Shown piece by piece: positions 1 through 6,308 of a stretch of DNA of 8,674 bases. The position numbers and the translations under genes are program-made. The stretch lies in the NCBI GenBank assembly GCA_018969885.1, contig JAGWXN010000138.1, positions 1 to 8,674 of the forward strand. The letters run 5' to 3'. Numbering within the stretch: the first letter of the stretch is position 1; the number at the start of each line of letters is the position of its first letter. The notes under the pieces were generated by a model, which ran no database searches, was not told the origin of the DNA, and was given only the letters and a program-made list of their open reading frames with translations. This DNA comes from Betaproteobacteria bacterium. GTDB taxonomy: Bacteria; Pseudomonadota; Gammaproteobacteria; Burkholderiales; Burkholderiaceae.

Positions 1-355
1 CGGGCAAACTATTGCGATGGCGGAGCAGGAAACCCTCGACACGATGGTGCTTGAGCCCGGTGAGTTTTCGCTCCATCACACTCACACTTTCCACAACTCG
101 ATGCCCAACGGTTCGAACGACCGGCGGATTGGTCTGGGGATCAGCTATATCCCCACGCGCTGCCAATGTTCAGCAAGCGTAAAGCTATCGGCGACGCTGG
201 TTCGAGGGGAAGATCGCTTTGGTCATTTCGATCTTGATCCGCCGCCGCAGGCCGACTTCGATTCGGCTGCCCTCGATGTACACAGGCGGGCCATGGAGCG
301 TTGGCATGCGGCGCGCGCCGAGCTGATCCCGGCTGCCCACTCGGTCAGGGCCTGA
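1..355 (+). CDS. Phytanoyl-CoA dioxygenase (PhyH) family protein, C-terminal fragment
   Basis: This is the C-terminal part (about 117 codons, read from base 2) of a non-heme Fe(II)/2-oxoglutarate oxygenase; the start lies outside the window. The visible part carries the PhyH end signature: a Gly-Glu-Phe-Ser-Leu-His-His stretch, then Thr-Phe-His-Asn-Ser (the His codon at 92-94 fits the distal iron ligand), then Pro-Asn-Gly-Ser followed by Arg-Arg-Ile-Gly (an Arg here would bind 2-oxoglutarate), then a Tyr-Ile-Pro strand. The HxD half of the iron site is cut off. Bacterial members hydroxylate varied small molecules, so the substrate cannot be named. The polar tail after about base 240 looks like the usual variable C-terminal helix. 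The stop is TGA at 353-355. The gene converges on the first Bug receptor gene, with a 74-bp gap. Family assignment is firm; function is open. Confidence 0.85.
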   Translation, partial: GQTIAMAEQETLDTMVLEPGEFSLHHTHTFHNSMPNGSNDRRIGLGISYIPTRCQCSASVKLSATLVRGEDRFGHFDLDPPPQADFDSAALDVHRRAMERWHAARAELIPAAHSVRA

Positions 356-385
356 GCTTCACGCCGCTCGCCACGGCAGCGAAGC
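356..385 (+). terminator. Possible hairpin after the PhyH-like gene
   Basis: Immediately after the stop codon, GCTTC (356-360) can pair with GAAGC (381-385) and GCCG (363-366) with CGGC (374-377). This leaves a small internal loop and a 7-base apical loop. No T-tract follows, so this is at best a weak or factor-assisted terminator. A perfect 14-bp GC palindrome at 414-427 lies next to the stop of the converging gene and could serve the opposite strand. Confidence 0.25.
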
Positions 386-429
386 CGTTCAGTGGTGGGC
401 TGATCGGGCACCTGCGGGCGCGCCCGCGG

Positions 430-1398
430 TCAGTCCGCACTCAGATTACGATCCTTGATGATCTTGTCCCACTTGGTAAATTCGCTACGCAAAAAGGCGC
501 TCGCGTTCGCGCGGGGGGTGGCGACCGCTTCGAGTCCGTCGCGCTCCAGCACCTGCCGCATGGCGTCGGTCTTCATCGCCTGTGCAGTACCGTGGTTCAG
601 CCGATCGAGCAGCGCCGCCGGGGTTCCGGCGGGGGCGGCGAGAATGAACCAGTTGAGTGCTTCAAAGCCCGGTAGCGTTTCGGCTACCGCAGGGGCGTCG
701 GGTAGCGTGGACAGGCGCTTCAAGCCGGTGGTGGCCAGCACCTTGAGCCGGCCACTTCGCACATGCACCATCGACGATCCCGGATTGTCGAACATCAGAT
801 CCACCCGGCCTGCAATCAGGTCGGTGAACGCCGCGCCTGCGCCCTTGTAGGGAACCTTGTTCACGTTGATCTGTGCATTGGCCGTCAGCAGTTCGGTAGC
901 CAGGCGCTGAATGCCGCTGCTGCCAGGCAATGCGAAGTTGATCGACGTGCCCGAGCGCGCCATCTGGAGCGCCTCGGCAAACGTGTTTGCCTTGAAGCCC
1001 ACCGGTGCCACCAGCACCTGCGGGGTTGAGGCCACGATGGTGACCGGCTCGAAATCCTTGAAAATATCGTAGGGCAGTTTGGCAATAAACGAGGGCGTGA
1101 TGCCGAAGGCTGCCGAGCTGATCAGGAGCGTGGTGCCGTCAGGGGTTGATTTGGCCACCTCGGCGGCGCCGATCTGGCCGGTGGCGCTGGGGCGGTTTTC
1201 CACCGCGACCGATCGATTGACCGCCTTGCCGAGTTCAACAGCGAGCGCACGCGCGAGCACATCCACACCGCCTCCGGCGGCAAAAGGCACCACCATACGA
1301 ATCGGCCGATCGGGCAGGTCCTGCGCGTGGGCGCTGGCAATCAACAGGCTGACGCAGCCAGCCGCTGCGGCGAGAACAAGTCGGCGGTGTCGGATCAT
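430..1398 (-). CDS. Bug/TctC-family periplasmic solute-binding protein (receptor 1)
   Basis: A 322-residue tripartite tricarboxylate transporter receptor, the usual length for the family. Residues 1-25 form a signal peptide (Arg-rich start, hydrophobic core, Ala-His-Ala before Gln-Asp), so the protein is exported to the periplasm. The mature N-terminus has the Bug hallmark Pro-Ile-Arg-Met-Val-Val-Pro-Phe, then Gly-Gly-Gly-Val-Asp-Val-Leu-Ala-Arg, with Asp46 at the carboxylate-binding position. Further family marks are VENRP, the PGSSG loop, VPYKGAGAA and DLMFDN. The C-terminal SEFTKWDKIIKD helix is also typical. Family members bind small carboxylates, amides or aromatic acids; the ligand here is unknown. 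GGAG at 1409-1412 (minus strand) sits 10 bases before the ATG. The gene diverges from receptor 2, and no tctA/tctB membrane partner is in the window, so it must work with a distant permease or in sensing. Confidence 0.95.
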   Translation of the reverse strand: MIRHRRLVLAAAAGCVSLLIASAHAQDLPDRPIRMVVPFAAGGGVDVLARALAVELGKAVNRSVAVENRPSATGQIGAAEVAKSTPDGTTLLISSAAFGITPSFIAKLPYDIFKDFEPVTIVASTPQVLVAPVGFKANTFAEALQMARSGTSINFALPGSSGIQRLATELLTANAQINVNKVPYKGAGAAFTDLIAGRVDLMFDNPGSSMVHVRSGRLKVLATTGLKRLSTLPDAPAVAETLPGFEALNWFILAAPAGTPAALLDRLNHGTAQAMKTDAMRQVLERDGLEAVATPRANASAFLRSEFTKWDKIIKDRNLSAD

Positions 1399-1594
1399 GG
1401 TGAACGGGCTCCGTTGACGGGGGCGATCGGTCCGGCGGCAGGTCGAATCGTCCAGGACGACGCCCGGGCGAGTGCAGGTTCAAGCATGCGCGGTCGGCGC
1501 AGCAGCCGTGGTTTCCGATTCCGAAATTTGCAAGGTCGATCTCCTCGCTACCCGCTAGGATGCACAGGCTAACCAGGCCATACCGGAGGGACCC
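1399..1594. promoter_or_regulatory. Divergent intergenic region between Bug receptors 1 and 2, with two dyads
   Basis: This 196-bp gap must hold the promoters of both outward-facing receptor genes. Two dyads stand out: TCGTCC-A-GGACGA at 1448-1460 (perfect 6-bp arms) and TTTCCGATTCCGAAA at 1512-1526 (one mismatched pair). The second lies in the only AT-richer patch. Either could be an operator for an unlinked regulator. I could not place a convincing -35/-10 pair for either gene. An RNA gene is not evident. Confidence 0.3.
1585..1589 (+). promoter_or_regulatory. Shine-Dalgarno that fixes the GTG start of Bug receptor 2
   Basis: GGAGG lies 5 bases before a GTG codon at 1595. The protein read from that GTG begins directly with a complete signal peptide, which supports GTG rather than a later ATG as the start. 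Confidence 0.7.
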
Positions 1595-2566
1595 GTGATC
1601 CGTATTCTTTTCGTCGCGCTATTGGCTGCCTTGCTGCCCGGGCTGTCGGCCGCGCAGTCGTTTCCAAGCCGTCAGATCACCATCATTGTCGGGGTTGCAC
1701 CGGGCGGCACGCTGGACGCTCTCGCGCGGCAGATCGCGCAGGGCATTGCGCCCATTCTCAAGCAGCCCGTGGTGGTTGAAAATCTTGCCGGCGCGGGCGG
1801 GCTGGTGGGTTTTCAGCGCCTGAAGCGTTCCGACCCCGATGGGCACACGCTCAATTTCAGCAACATGGGACTGCTGGTGATTCCGCACCTGCATCCGCAG
1901 GGTGGCTTCGATGCGCTCACTGATCTCGCACCCGTGGCATCGGTGGCCACCGTGCCCATGGTGCTTGCGGTGAGTAACGCGAGCGGCTTCAATGATCTCA
2001 AAACCATGCTGGCCCATATGCGGCAGAACCCGGGCAAGGTGAACCTGGGTTCAGGCGGGCCGGGGACCACCGCGCATCTCGCGCAGGCGCTGTTCCTGAA
2101 CCTCGCCAATGTGCAGGGCACCCTCGTTCAGTATCGCGGCACGGGCCCGGCGCTAATCGATGTCATCGCCGGCACCATCGAAGGCATCATCGACCAGACG
2201 GTCACCCTCATGCCGCTTCATGCCGATAAGCGTGCGCGTGCCATCGCAGTGTCGGCGCCGCAGCGTCTCCCCCGCCTGCCGGATGTACCGACCTTTGCCG
2301 AGGCCGGCTTACCGCAGTTCGACCTGCGGATCTGGAACGGATTGGTTGCGCCCAAAGGCACGCCGCGCGCGGCGCTCGATCGGTTGGCTGCGGCCGTATC
2401 GCAGGTCATGGACAGCCCGGAGTATGTCGAACGGGTGGAAAAGCAGTTCGCCTCAGAAATTCCTTCGGCGGCTGATCGCGGTCCGGATGGGTTCCGGCGC
2501 CTGTTGGAGCGCGATGCCACGCGCGTGGCCGATCTGGTCAAGTCGATTGGTATTCAGGGCAAGTAA
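1595..2566 (+). CDS. Bug/TctC-family periplasmic solute-binding protein (receptor 2, divergent type)
   Basis: A 323-residue periplasmic receptor starting at GTG. Residues 1-20 are a compact signal peptide with cleavage expected after Ser-Ala-Ala and before Gln-Ser-Phe-Pro. The binding motif is modified: the usual Val-Val-Pro-Phe is Ile-Val-Gly-Val-Ala-Pro, followed by Gly-Gly-Thr-Leu-Asp41. The common VPYKG is VQYRG, and the LMFDN-type segment reads Gly-Ile-Ile-Asp-Gln. VENLAGAGG, GSGGPGTTAHLAQ, LPDVPTFAEAG and the C-terminal helix confirm the family. The changed pocket segments suggest a ligand class different from receptors 1 and 3 in this window (inference). The gene diverges from receptor 1 and converges on the TauD-like gene, with a hairpin just after its stop. 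It stands alone as a transcription unit, with no membrane components nearby. Confidence 0.93.
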   Translation: MIRILFVALLAALLPGLSAAQSFPSRQITIIVGVAPGGTLDALARQIAQGIAPILKQPVVVENLAGAGGLVGFQRLKRSDPDGHTLNFSNMGLLVIPHLHPQGGFDALTDLAPVASVATVPMVLAVSNASGFNDLKTMLAHMRQNPGKVNLGSGGPGTTAHLAQALFLNLANVQGTLVQYRGTGPALIDVIAGTIEGIIDQTVTLMPLHADKRARAIAVSAPQRLPRLPDVPTFAEAGLPQFDLRIWNGLVAPKGTPRAALDRLAAAVSQVMDSPEYVERVEKQFASEIPSAADRGPDGFRRLLERDATRVADLVKSIGIQGK

Positions 2567-2577
2567 GGTGGGCTGGC

Positions 2578-2598
2578 CGAGCGCGTTCCGAGCGCTCG
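2578..2598 (+). terminator. Hairpin after Bug receptor 2, possible terminator
   Basis: CGAGCGC (2578-2584) and GCGCTCG (2592-2598) form a perfect 7-bp GC stem around a 7-base loop, 11 bases after the stop codon. Only a short TTT follows, so it is a plausible but not classic intrinsic terminator. Confidence 0.45.
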
Positions 2599-2612
2599 AG
2601 CTTTGCTGATTG

Positions 2613-2651
2613 TGAGGCCTCTTCGACAGCCCCAGTAACCGGGGCGCCTCA
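2613..2651 (-). terminator. Bulged hairpin at the end of the TauD-like gene
   Basis: TGAGGC (2613-2618) pairs with GCCTCA (2646-2651), and GCCCC (2629-2633) pairs with GGGGC (2641-2645) around a 7-base loop. A 10-base bulge at 2619-2628 sits on one side. The structure includes the dioxygenase stop codon (2649-2651). It lies between two converging genes and could stop transcription from either side, though it lacks a T-tract. Confidence 0.35.
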
Positions 2652-3518
2652 GCCCGCAATCGGCGGCGCCGTCCCTTCGATCTGTACCCGAAAGCCCGAG
2701 CGCACATTGGGCCAGTAGTCCCACAGCGCCTTGTGTTGCGCGCAGCGGTTGTCCCAAAACGCGATGGAGTGTGGCCGCCAGCGGAACCTGCAGGCCCACT
2801 CGTCGCGGCCGATATGCCGGTAAAGGAACTTCAGCACCGCGTCGCTTTCGCTACGCGGCAGCTCGTTGATATGGCTGGTGAAGTCCCAATTCACAAAAAT
2901 GCCCCGGCGCCCGCTTTCCGGGTGTCGGATGATGACAGGATGCGATGACTTGGGCGTACCAGGCCCGAAGACGCGTGAGCCGTCATGGGTGGCAGTGAGC
3001 CCGGACAGATAAGCCTTCATCCGGTCCGAGAGCGCGTCATAGGCGGCATAGGTGCTTGCGAACAGGGTGTCACCGCCGCCATCGGGCGGCACGGTATGGT
3101 TGTAAAGCATGCTGCCAAGCGGCGGAAAGGGCGCGCACGACTGATCGCTGTGCCAGCTTTCGCCCGAGATGCGCTGTGAGGTCTCGTCATAGTGAAATTT
3201 TCGAACCAGCGGATGGTCGGTGGGCTTGCTGATGGTCTGCGCGCCCACGTGCCGACCGAGCGTTCCGAACAGACTCGCGAACCGGATGTGATCGTCAAAA
3301 CTGATTTTCTGGTCGCGAAAGAACAGCACCTGATAGCGTACGAACGCGTCTTTCACCTCGGTGATCTGCTCGGCAGTGAGGTCGCGCGTGAGATCGATAT
3401 CGGTGATCTCGGCGCCGATGTGGGGTGACGCGGGCGTGACCGTGATGTGGGTGTAGCGCGCGGCCGGCTGGTCGGGGGTGCGGGCCGAGATAGGCGCGCC
3501 AACAGTGCTGGTAAACAT
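2649..3518 (-). CDS. TauD/TfdA-family Fe(II)/2-oxoglutarate dioxygenase
   Basis: A 289-residue cytoplasmic oxygenase of the taurine/2,4-D dioxygenase family, normal in length. These enzymes couple 2-oxoglutarate decarboxylation to hydroxylation, often next to a sulfonate, ether or amine that then falls apart. The iron site is complete: His123-Ser-Asp125 (in Glu-Ser-Trp-His-Ser-Asp) and distal His262 (in Trp-Asp-Asn-Arg-Cys-Ala-Gln-His). Arg277, fifteen residues after the distal His as in TauD, is the expected 2-oxoglutarate anchor. Other family marks are VLFFRDQ (64-70) and GGGDTLFA. There is no signal peptide. A Shine-Dalgarno GGAGA at 3527-3531 lies 8 bases before the ATG. The gene is divergent from the marR-like gene and probably under its control through the shared dyad. 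The substrate cannot be deduced; taurine itself is not supported by context, as no tauABC genes are present. Confidence 0.92.
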   Translation of the reverse strand: MFTSTVGAPISARTPDQPAARYTHITVTPASPHIGAEITDIDLTRDLTAEQITEVKDAFVRYQVLFFRDQKISFDDHIRFASLFGTLGRHVGAQTISKPTDHPLVRKFHYDETSQRISGESWHSDQSCAPFPPLGSMLYNHTVPPDGGGDTLFASTYAAYDALSDRMKAYLSGLTATHDGSRVFGPGTPKSSHPVIIRHPESGRRGIFVNWDFTSHINELPRSESDAVLKFLYRHIGRDEWACRFRWRPHSIAFWDNRCAQHKALWDYWPNVRSGFRVQIEGTAPPIAG

Positions 3519-3535
3519 GGCGGTCGTCTCCGAAA

Positions 3536-3557
3536 AGTACTTAGGATCCTATGTTTT
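3536..3557. promoter_or_regulatory. Dyad, probable operator for the adjacent MarR-type regulator
   Basis: A perfect palindrome TAGGATCCTA (3542-3551) is the centre of an imperfect 22-bp dyad with half-sites AGTACTTAGGA and TCCTATGTTTT, of which 8 of 11 positions match. It covers the expected start point of the leftward promoter and abuts the upstream side of the rightward one. A dimeric MarR protein bound here could block both. Operator identity is inferred from position and symmetry only. Confidence 0.55.
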
Positions 3558-3581
3558 TATAGCGAAGTATGCAAATATAAT
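3554..3581 (+). promoter_or_regulatory. Promoter with perfect TATAAT for the marR-monooxygenase-Bug unit
   Basis: A consensus TATAAT lies at 3576-3581 in an AT-rich island. The -35 is weak (TTTTTA at 3554-3559, spacer 16), as is often seen for promoters controlled by other factors. A start near 3588 would exclude any marR start codon upstream of that point. The element overlaps the leftward promoter, so the two are probably mutually exclusive. Confidence 0.5.
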
Positions 3582-3584
3582 CAA
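3556..3584 (-). promoter_or_regulatory. Sigma70-like promoter for the TauD-like gene
   Basis: On the minus strand, TTGATT (-35, plus-strand positions 3579-3584) and TATAAA (-10, positions 3556-3561) are separated by 17 bases. This gives a start near 3549, inside the dyad, and a leader of about 30 bases containing GGAGA. Four of six and five of six consensus positions match. Confidence 0.55.
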
Positions 3585-3618
3585 AGCAAGATTTCGGAGA
3601 TCAAGATTTTGGTGCGCT

Positions 3619-4101
3619 TTGGTTCCTAAGCATTCTCCCCCTGCTGCGCAACCCCGGCGCCGCGTCCGCTCTGCCGCCCGGCTTGAAGAAAGCCTGGGGT
3701 TCCTGATTGCCGAGGCAGAGCGCGCGTCCAAGCGCGTGCTGTTCGCCCGGATCGCGGAGTATGGCGTGCGTCGTGGCGGCTGGTTCGTGCTGCGCACTCT
3801 CTGGGAAGATGAGGGCATCACCCATCGCGAACTCGCCCAGCGGTTGGGCCTGATGGAGGCCTCGGTGCTTGAAATGGTGCGGGCGCTCGAAAAAGATGGG
3901 CTGGTCACCCGCGTCCGTGACGAGGAAGACCGCCGCAAGGTGCGGATTCACCTCACCCGACAGGGACGTGCGCTCGAGCCCACCCTGATGCAGGTGGCCC
4001 AGACGGTCAATGAGCGGATGGTCCGGGATCTGTCGCAGGCCGAAGCGGTGCTGCTCAAGCTTTTGCTCAAGAAAGTTCGCGATTCACTCGCCGACGTATG
4101 A
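3619..4101 (+). CDS. MarR-family transcriptional regulator
   Basis: Read from TTG at 3619 this is a 160-residue MarR protein, the normal size. The fold is complete: an N-terminal dimerisation helix (about 22-45), a recognition region ITHRELAQRLGLMEASVLEMVRALEKDGLVTR (split as helix 67-77 and recognition helix 80-93), then the beta-wing DEEDRRKVRIHLTRQG (101-116) with the classic Asp-Arg-Arg and Leu-Thr-x-x-Gly, and a long C-terminal dimerisation helix. MarR proteins usually repress divergent or downstream catabolic genes until an aromatic acid or related ligand binds. The start is uncertain: in-frame GTG 3478 and ATG 3517 would put the TATAAT and the operator inside the gene, so TTG 3619 is preferred even though its Shine-Dalgarno is poorly placed. 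It is followed after 28 bases by the flavin monooxygenase, with which it is probably co-transcribed and autoregulated. Confidence 0.9.
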   Translation: MVPKHSPPAAQPRRRVRSAARLEESLGFLIAEAERASKRVLFARIAEYGVRRGGWFVLRTLWEDEGITHRELAQRLGLMEASVLEMVRALEKDGLVTRVRDEEDRRKVRIHLTRQGRALEPTLMQVAQTVNERMVRDLSQAEAVLLKLLLKKVRDSLADV

Positions 4102-4129
4102 ACTCCAGGCAAACAATCCGAGGCGGTCG

Positions 4130-5311
4130 ATGACACCCCGTGTCCTGATCGTGGGCGCCGGCATCGCAGGCTGTTGCGCAGCCATCGCATTGGCGCGAAT
4201 TGGCTGGGCTGTCACGCTCATTGAAAAGCAGTCGGCCTGGCAGTTCCAGAGCTCGGGGATTTTTGTCTACAGCAATGGCCTCGCGCAGTTCCGCGCGCTC
4301 GGTGTCATGGATGAGATGGTGGCTGCGGGCTTTCCAATCGCCGATGGACGTAACGTCTACCTCAATGCCGACGGCTCATCGTTTCTGGAAACGTTTTATC
4401 CGGCGCGATTCGAAGGCGAGGACCAGACCCCCATTCTTGGCATTCGTCGTGCCGACATGCAGCGCGTGTTGTCGCAGCATCTGAGCGAGCTCGGCGTCGA
4501 AGTGAGACTGGGGTGTACGGTCGAGCGGCTGGACGCTCCGCCTTCGCGGGTGGATGCATGGCTCTCCGATGGCCGTCGCGTCGTCTGCGATCTGCTCCTG
4601 GGCGCGGACGGCATTCGGTCGCAGGTGCGACAGCTGCTCTGGCCCGGTGTTGAACCGCGCTACAGCGGGTTCGGTGTCTGGCGAAGCGTGCATCGGCGCC
4701 CAGCCGATCTGGCCGACAAAATCATGATGATGGCGCCGGGTCTGCGGCTGGGCATCATGCCCATCTCGCAGCGTCAGCTCTATCTGTTCGGAACCGTGCC
4801 CGAACCCGCGGGGTCGTGGTTTGCCCGCGAAGAATGGGCGGCCCTGATGCGCTCGCGGTTTGCAGTCTTTCGCGGTCCCGCTGCGCAGTTTCTCGATGAG
4901 CTCACCGCCCAGTCCGAGGTGCTTTATACCGCGGTCGAAGAAGTGGTGATGGCGGGCCCCTGGCATCATCACCGGGTGCTGCTCATTGGCGATGCAGCGC
5001 ATGCCAGCACGCCATTCATGGGGCAGGGTGGTGCCATGGCTGTCCAGGATGCAGTGGTGCTCGGACGCCTCCTCGCCTCGGGTCTGTCAGTGGACAGCGC
5101 GCTCAACCGGTTCAGTGAAGTGAGGCCGCCCGTCTGCCGCTTCGTTCAGGATGTATCCAGGCAGGTGGGCGTGAGCGGTGCTCAATCCGATGCGCTGGAA
5201 CATGCGAAGATTCTTCACACCATGCGATCCACTGCTCAGCAGCGGGTGGACGACTTTTATGCGCAGCTCGAGCGTCTCGGCTCGCACATCAGCACAGGGG
5301 ACACGCCATGA
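4130..5311 (+). CDS. FAD-dependent aromatic-ring monooxygenase (UbiH/p-hydroxybenzoate hydroxylase type)
   Basis: A 393-residue single-component flavoprotein hydroxylase, expected to use NAD(P)H and O2 to hydroxylate an aromatic or heteroaromatic ring in the cytoplasm. It shows all three fingerprints: the dinucleotide fold VGAGIAG (8-14) ending at Glu32, the DG motif LLLGADGIRSQVR (155-167, Asp160-Gly161), and the GD motif VLLIGDAAHASTPFMGQGG (283-301, Asp288), which binds the FAD ribityl chain. The length, without a C-terminal thioredoxin-like domain, fits the 3-hydroxybenzoate 6-hydroxylase, salicylate hydroxylase and 6-hydroxynicotinate 3-monooxygenase group; which substrate is not decidable. 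The start at ATG 4130 is chosen because the GXGXXG fold begins five to eight residues later and GAGG at 4120-4123 is well spaced; an earlier in-frame ATG at 4010 lies inside marR. Its stop overlaps the start of Bug receptor 3 by ATGA, which indicates translational coupling. Confidence 0.93.
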   Translation: MTPRVLIVGAGIAGCCAAIALARIGWAVTLIEKQSAWQFQSSGIFVYSNGLAQFRALGVMDEMVAAGFPIADGRNVYLNADGSSFLETFYPARFEGEDQTPILGIRRADMQRVLSQHLSELGVEVRLGCTVERLDAPPSRVDAWLSDGRRVVCDLLLGADGIRSQVRQLLWPGVEPRYSGFGVWRSVHRRPADLADKIMMMAPGLRLGIMPISQRQLYLFGTVPEPAGSWFAREEWAALMRSRFAVFRGPAAQFLDELTAQSEVLYTAVEEVVMAGPWHHHRVLLIGDAAHASTPFMGQGGAMAVQDAVVLGRLLASGLSVDSALNRFSEVRPPVCRFVQDVSRQVGVSGAQSDALEHAKILHTMRSTAQQRVDDFYAQLERLGSHISTGDTP

Positions 5312-6285
5312 CACGCAGACACTGGATCAGCGCAATCGCCGCGGGAGGCATTTTGGCCGCGCTGCCGCTGTACGCTCCCGCGCAGACCTACCCCAGCAAA
5401 CCCATTCGCATCATCGTGCCGTTTGCAGTCGGCGGGTCCTCTGACATCATGGCGCGTGGCCTGGGTAAACAACTTGCCGAGCAGATGGGCGCGCAGGTGG
5501 TGGTGGAGAACCGGCCCGGAGGCGGGGGCGGGCCGGCGATGCAGGCTGTGGTGTCGTCGCCTGCCGACGGCCACACGCTGCTCTACGGCACCATTGGCAC
5601 CAACAGCGTCGCGCCGTTGCTCTTCAAGAATCTGCCGGTGGATCCCGTCCGCGATCTTCAGCCGGTCTCCCTCCTCGCACTCAATCCAAGCGTGCTGATC
5701 GTGAACTCGACGCTACCGATTCAGTCGCTCGAGGACTTGATCCGTTATGCCAAGGCCCACCCGGGTAAGCTCAGCTATGCCTCGGCAGGCAATGGATCGA
5801 TTTCACATCTGGCCACCGAACTTCTTAAGACCAGTGCGCAGATCGATATGCTGCATGTCCCCTACAAGGGCGGCGGCGCAGCCTCTGCCGACCTGCTGGC
5901 GGGCAACATTTCCCTCATGATTGAAACCATCACCAACGCCATGACGCTGGTGAAGACGGGCAAAGTGCGAGCCATTGCAAACTCGGGCAGCCGCCGCTGG
6001 CCGACCGCACCTGATCTGCCCACGTTTTCGGAAGCCGGCGTACCCGGCTATCAGGTCGACAGCTGGACCGGCTTATTTGTCGCGGCGGGCACGCCCGCGT
6101 CTGTCGTCGACCGGATCAACGCTGAGCTCGTCAAAGCCGCGCGCGATCCCGGCTATCGGACCGCAATGAGCAATATCGGGGTGGAAGCGGTCAGTTCATC
6201 GCCCCAGGAATTCGCGAGTTTCGTCAAAGCCGAGATGGAGAAATGGGGGCGGGTGATTCAACTCACCGGCACCCGGGTCGACTGA
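5308..6285 (+). CDS. Bug/TctC-family periplasmic solute-binding protein (receptor 3)
   Basis: A 325-residue receptor with a signal peptide (twin Arg at 3-4, hydrophobic segment, cleavage expected after Ala25 before Gln-Thr-Tyr-Pro). It is the most canonical of the three: KPIRIIVPFAVGGSSD with Asp46, VENRPGGGG, SAGNGSISHLATEL, then HVPYKGGGAASADLLAG. LPTFSEAGVPGY and the C-terminal EMEKWGRVI helix follow. Its ATG overlaps the monooxygenase stop (ATGA), with AGGGGA at 5296-5301 as ribosome binding site. The two proteins are therefore made together, and this receptor plausibly captures the compound that the monooxygenase hydroxylates (inference). Membrane subunits TctA/TctB are absent, so transport would need a permease encoded elsewhere. 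The gene converges on the isopenicillin N synthase-like gene with an 83-bp gap. Confidence 0.95.
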   Translation: MTRRHWISAIAAGGILAALPLYAPAQTYPSKPIRIIVPFAVGGSSDIMARGLGKQLAEQMGAQVVVENRPGGGGGPAMQAVVSSPADGHTLLYGTIGTNSVAPLLFKNLPVDPVRDLQPVSLLALNPSVLIVNSTLPIQSLEDLIRYAKAHPGKLSYASAGNGSISHLATELLKTSAQIDMLHVPYKGGGAASADLLAGNISLMIETITNAMTLVKTGKVRAIANSGSRRWPTAPDLPTFSEAGVPGYQVDSWTGLFVAAGTPASVVDRINAELVKAARDPGYRTAMSNIGVEAVSSSPQEFASFVKAEMEKWGRVIQLTGTRVD

Positions 6286-6308
6286 CGACCGCGCTGCGTC
6301 TCGGGCAT

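Larger units (their letters stand above)
3527..3600. repeat. 9-bp inverted repeat bracketing the divergent promoter region
   Basis: TCTCCGAAA at 3527-3535 and its exact complement TTTCGGAGA at 3592-3600 face each other 56 bases apart. Each arm contains a GGAGA Shine-Dalgarno-like core reading outward. The left arm is correctly placed for the dioxygenase ATG. The right arm is 18 bases from the in-frame TTG proposed for marR, which is too far for a normal ribosome binding site. Confidence 0.55.

Noticed and set aside
414..427. Perfect 14-bp palindrome GCGGGCGCGCCCGC next to the Bug1 stop codon.
   Set aside because: It is pure G/C in a GC-rich context, gives only a 5-bp stem with a 4-base loop, and has no T-tract. 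Not enough to call a terminator or a binding site on its own.
3478..3618. marR starting at GTG 3478 or ATG 3517.
   Set aside because: The residues added have no family similarity, and the stretch contains the promoter elements and the dyad. ATG 3517 also overlaps the dioxygenase start codon.
4010..4129. Longer monooxygenase starting at ATG 4010 (433 residues).
   Set aside because: The extra 40 residues overlap the conserved end of marR and precede the usual position of the FAD-binding motif. ATG 4130 has a well-spaced GAGG.
4376..5002. A 208-codon open frame on the minus strand inside the monooxygenase gene.
   Set aside because: It is His/Arg/Pro-rich with no recognisable domain and lies antisense to a gene with all flavin motifs. 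Long antisense frames are expected at this GC content.
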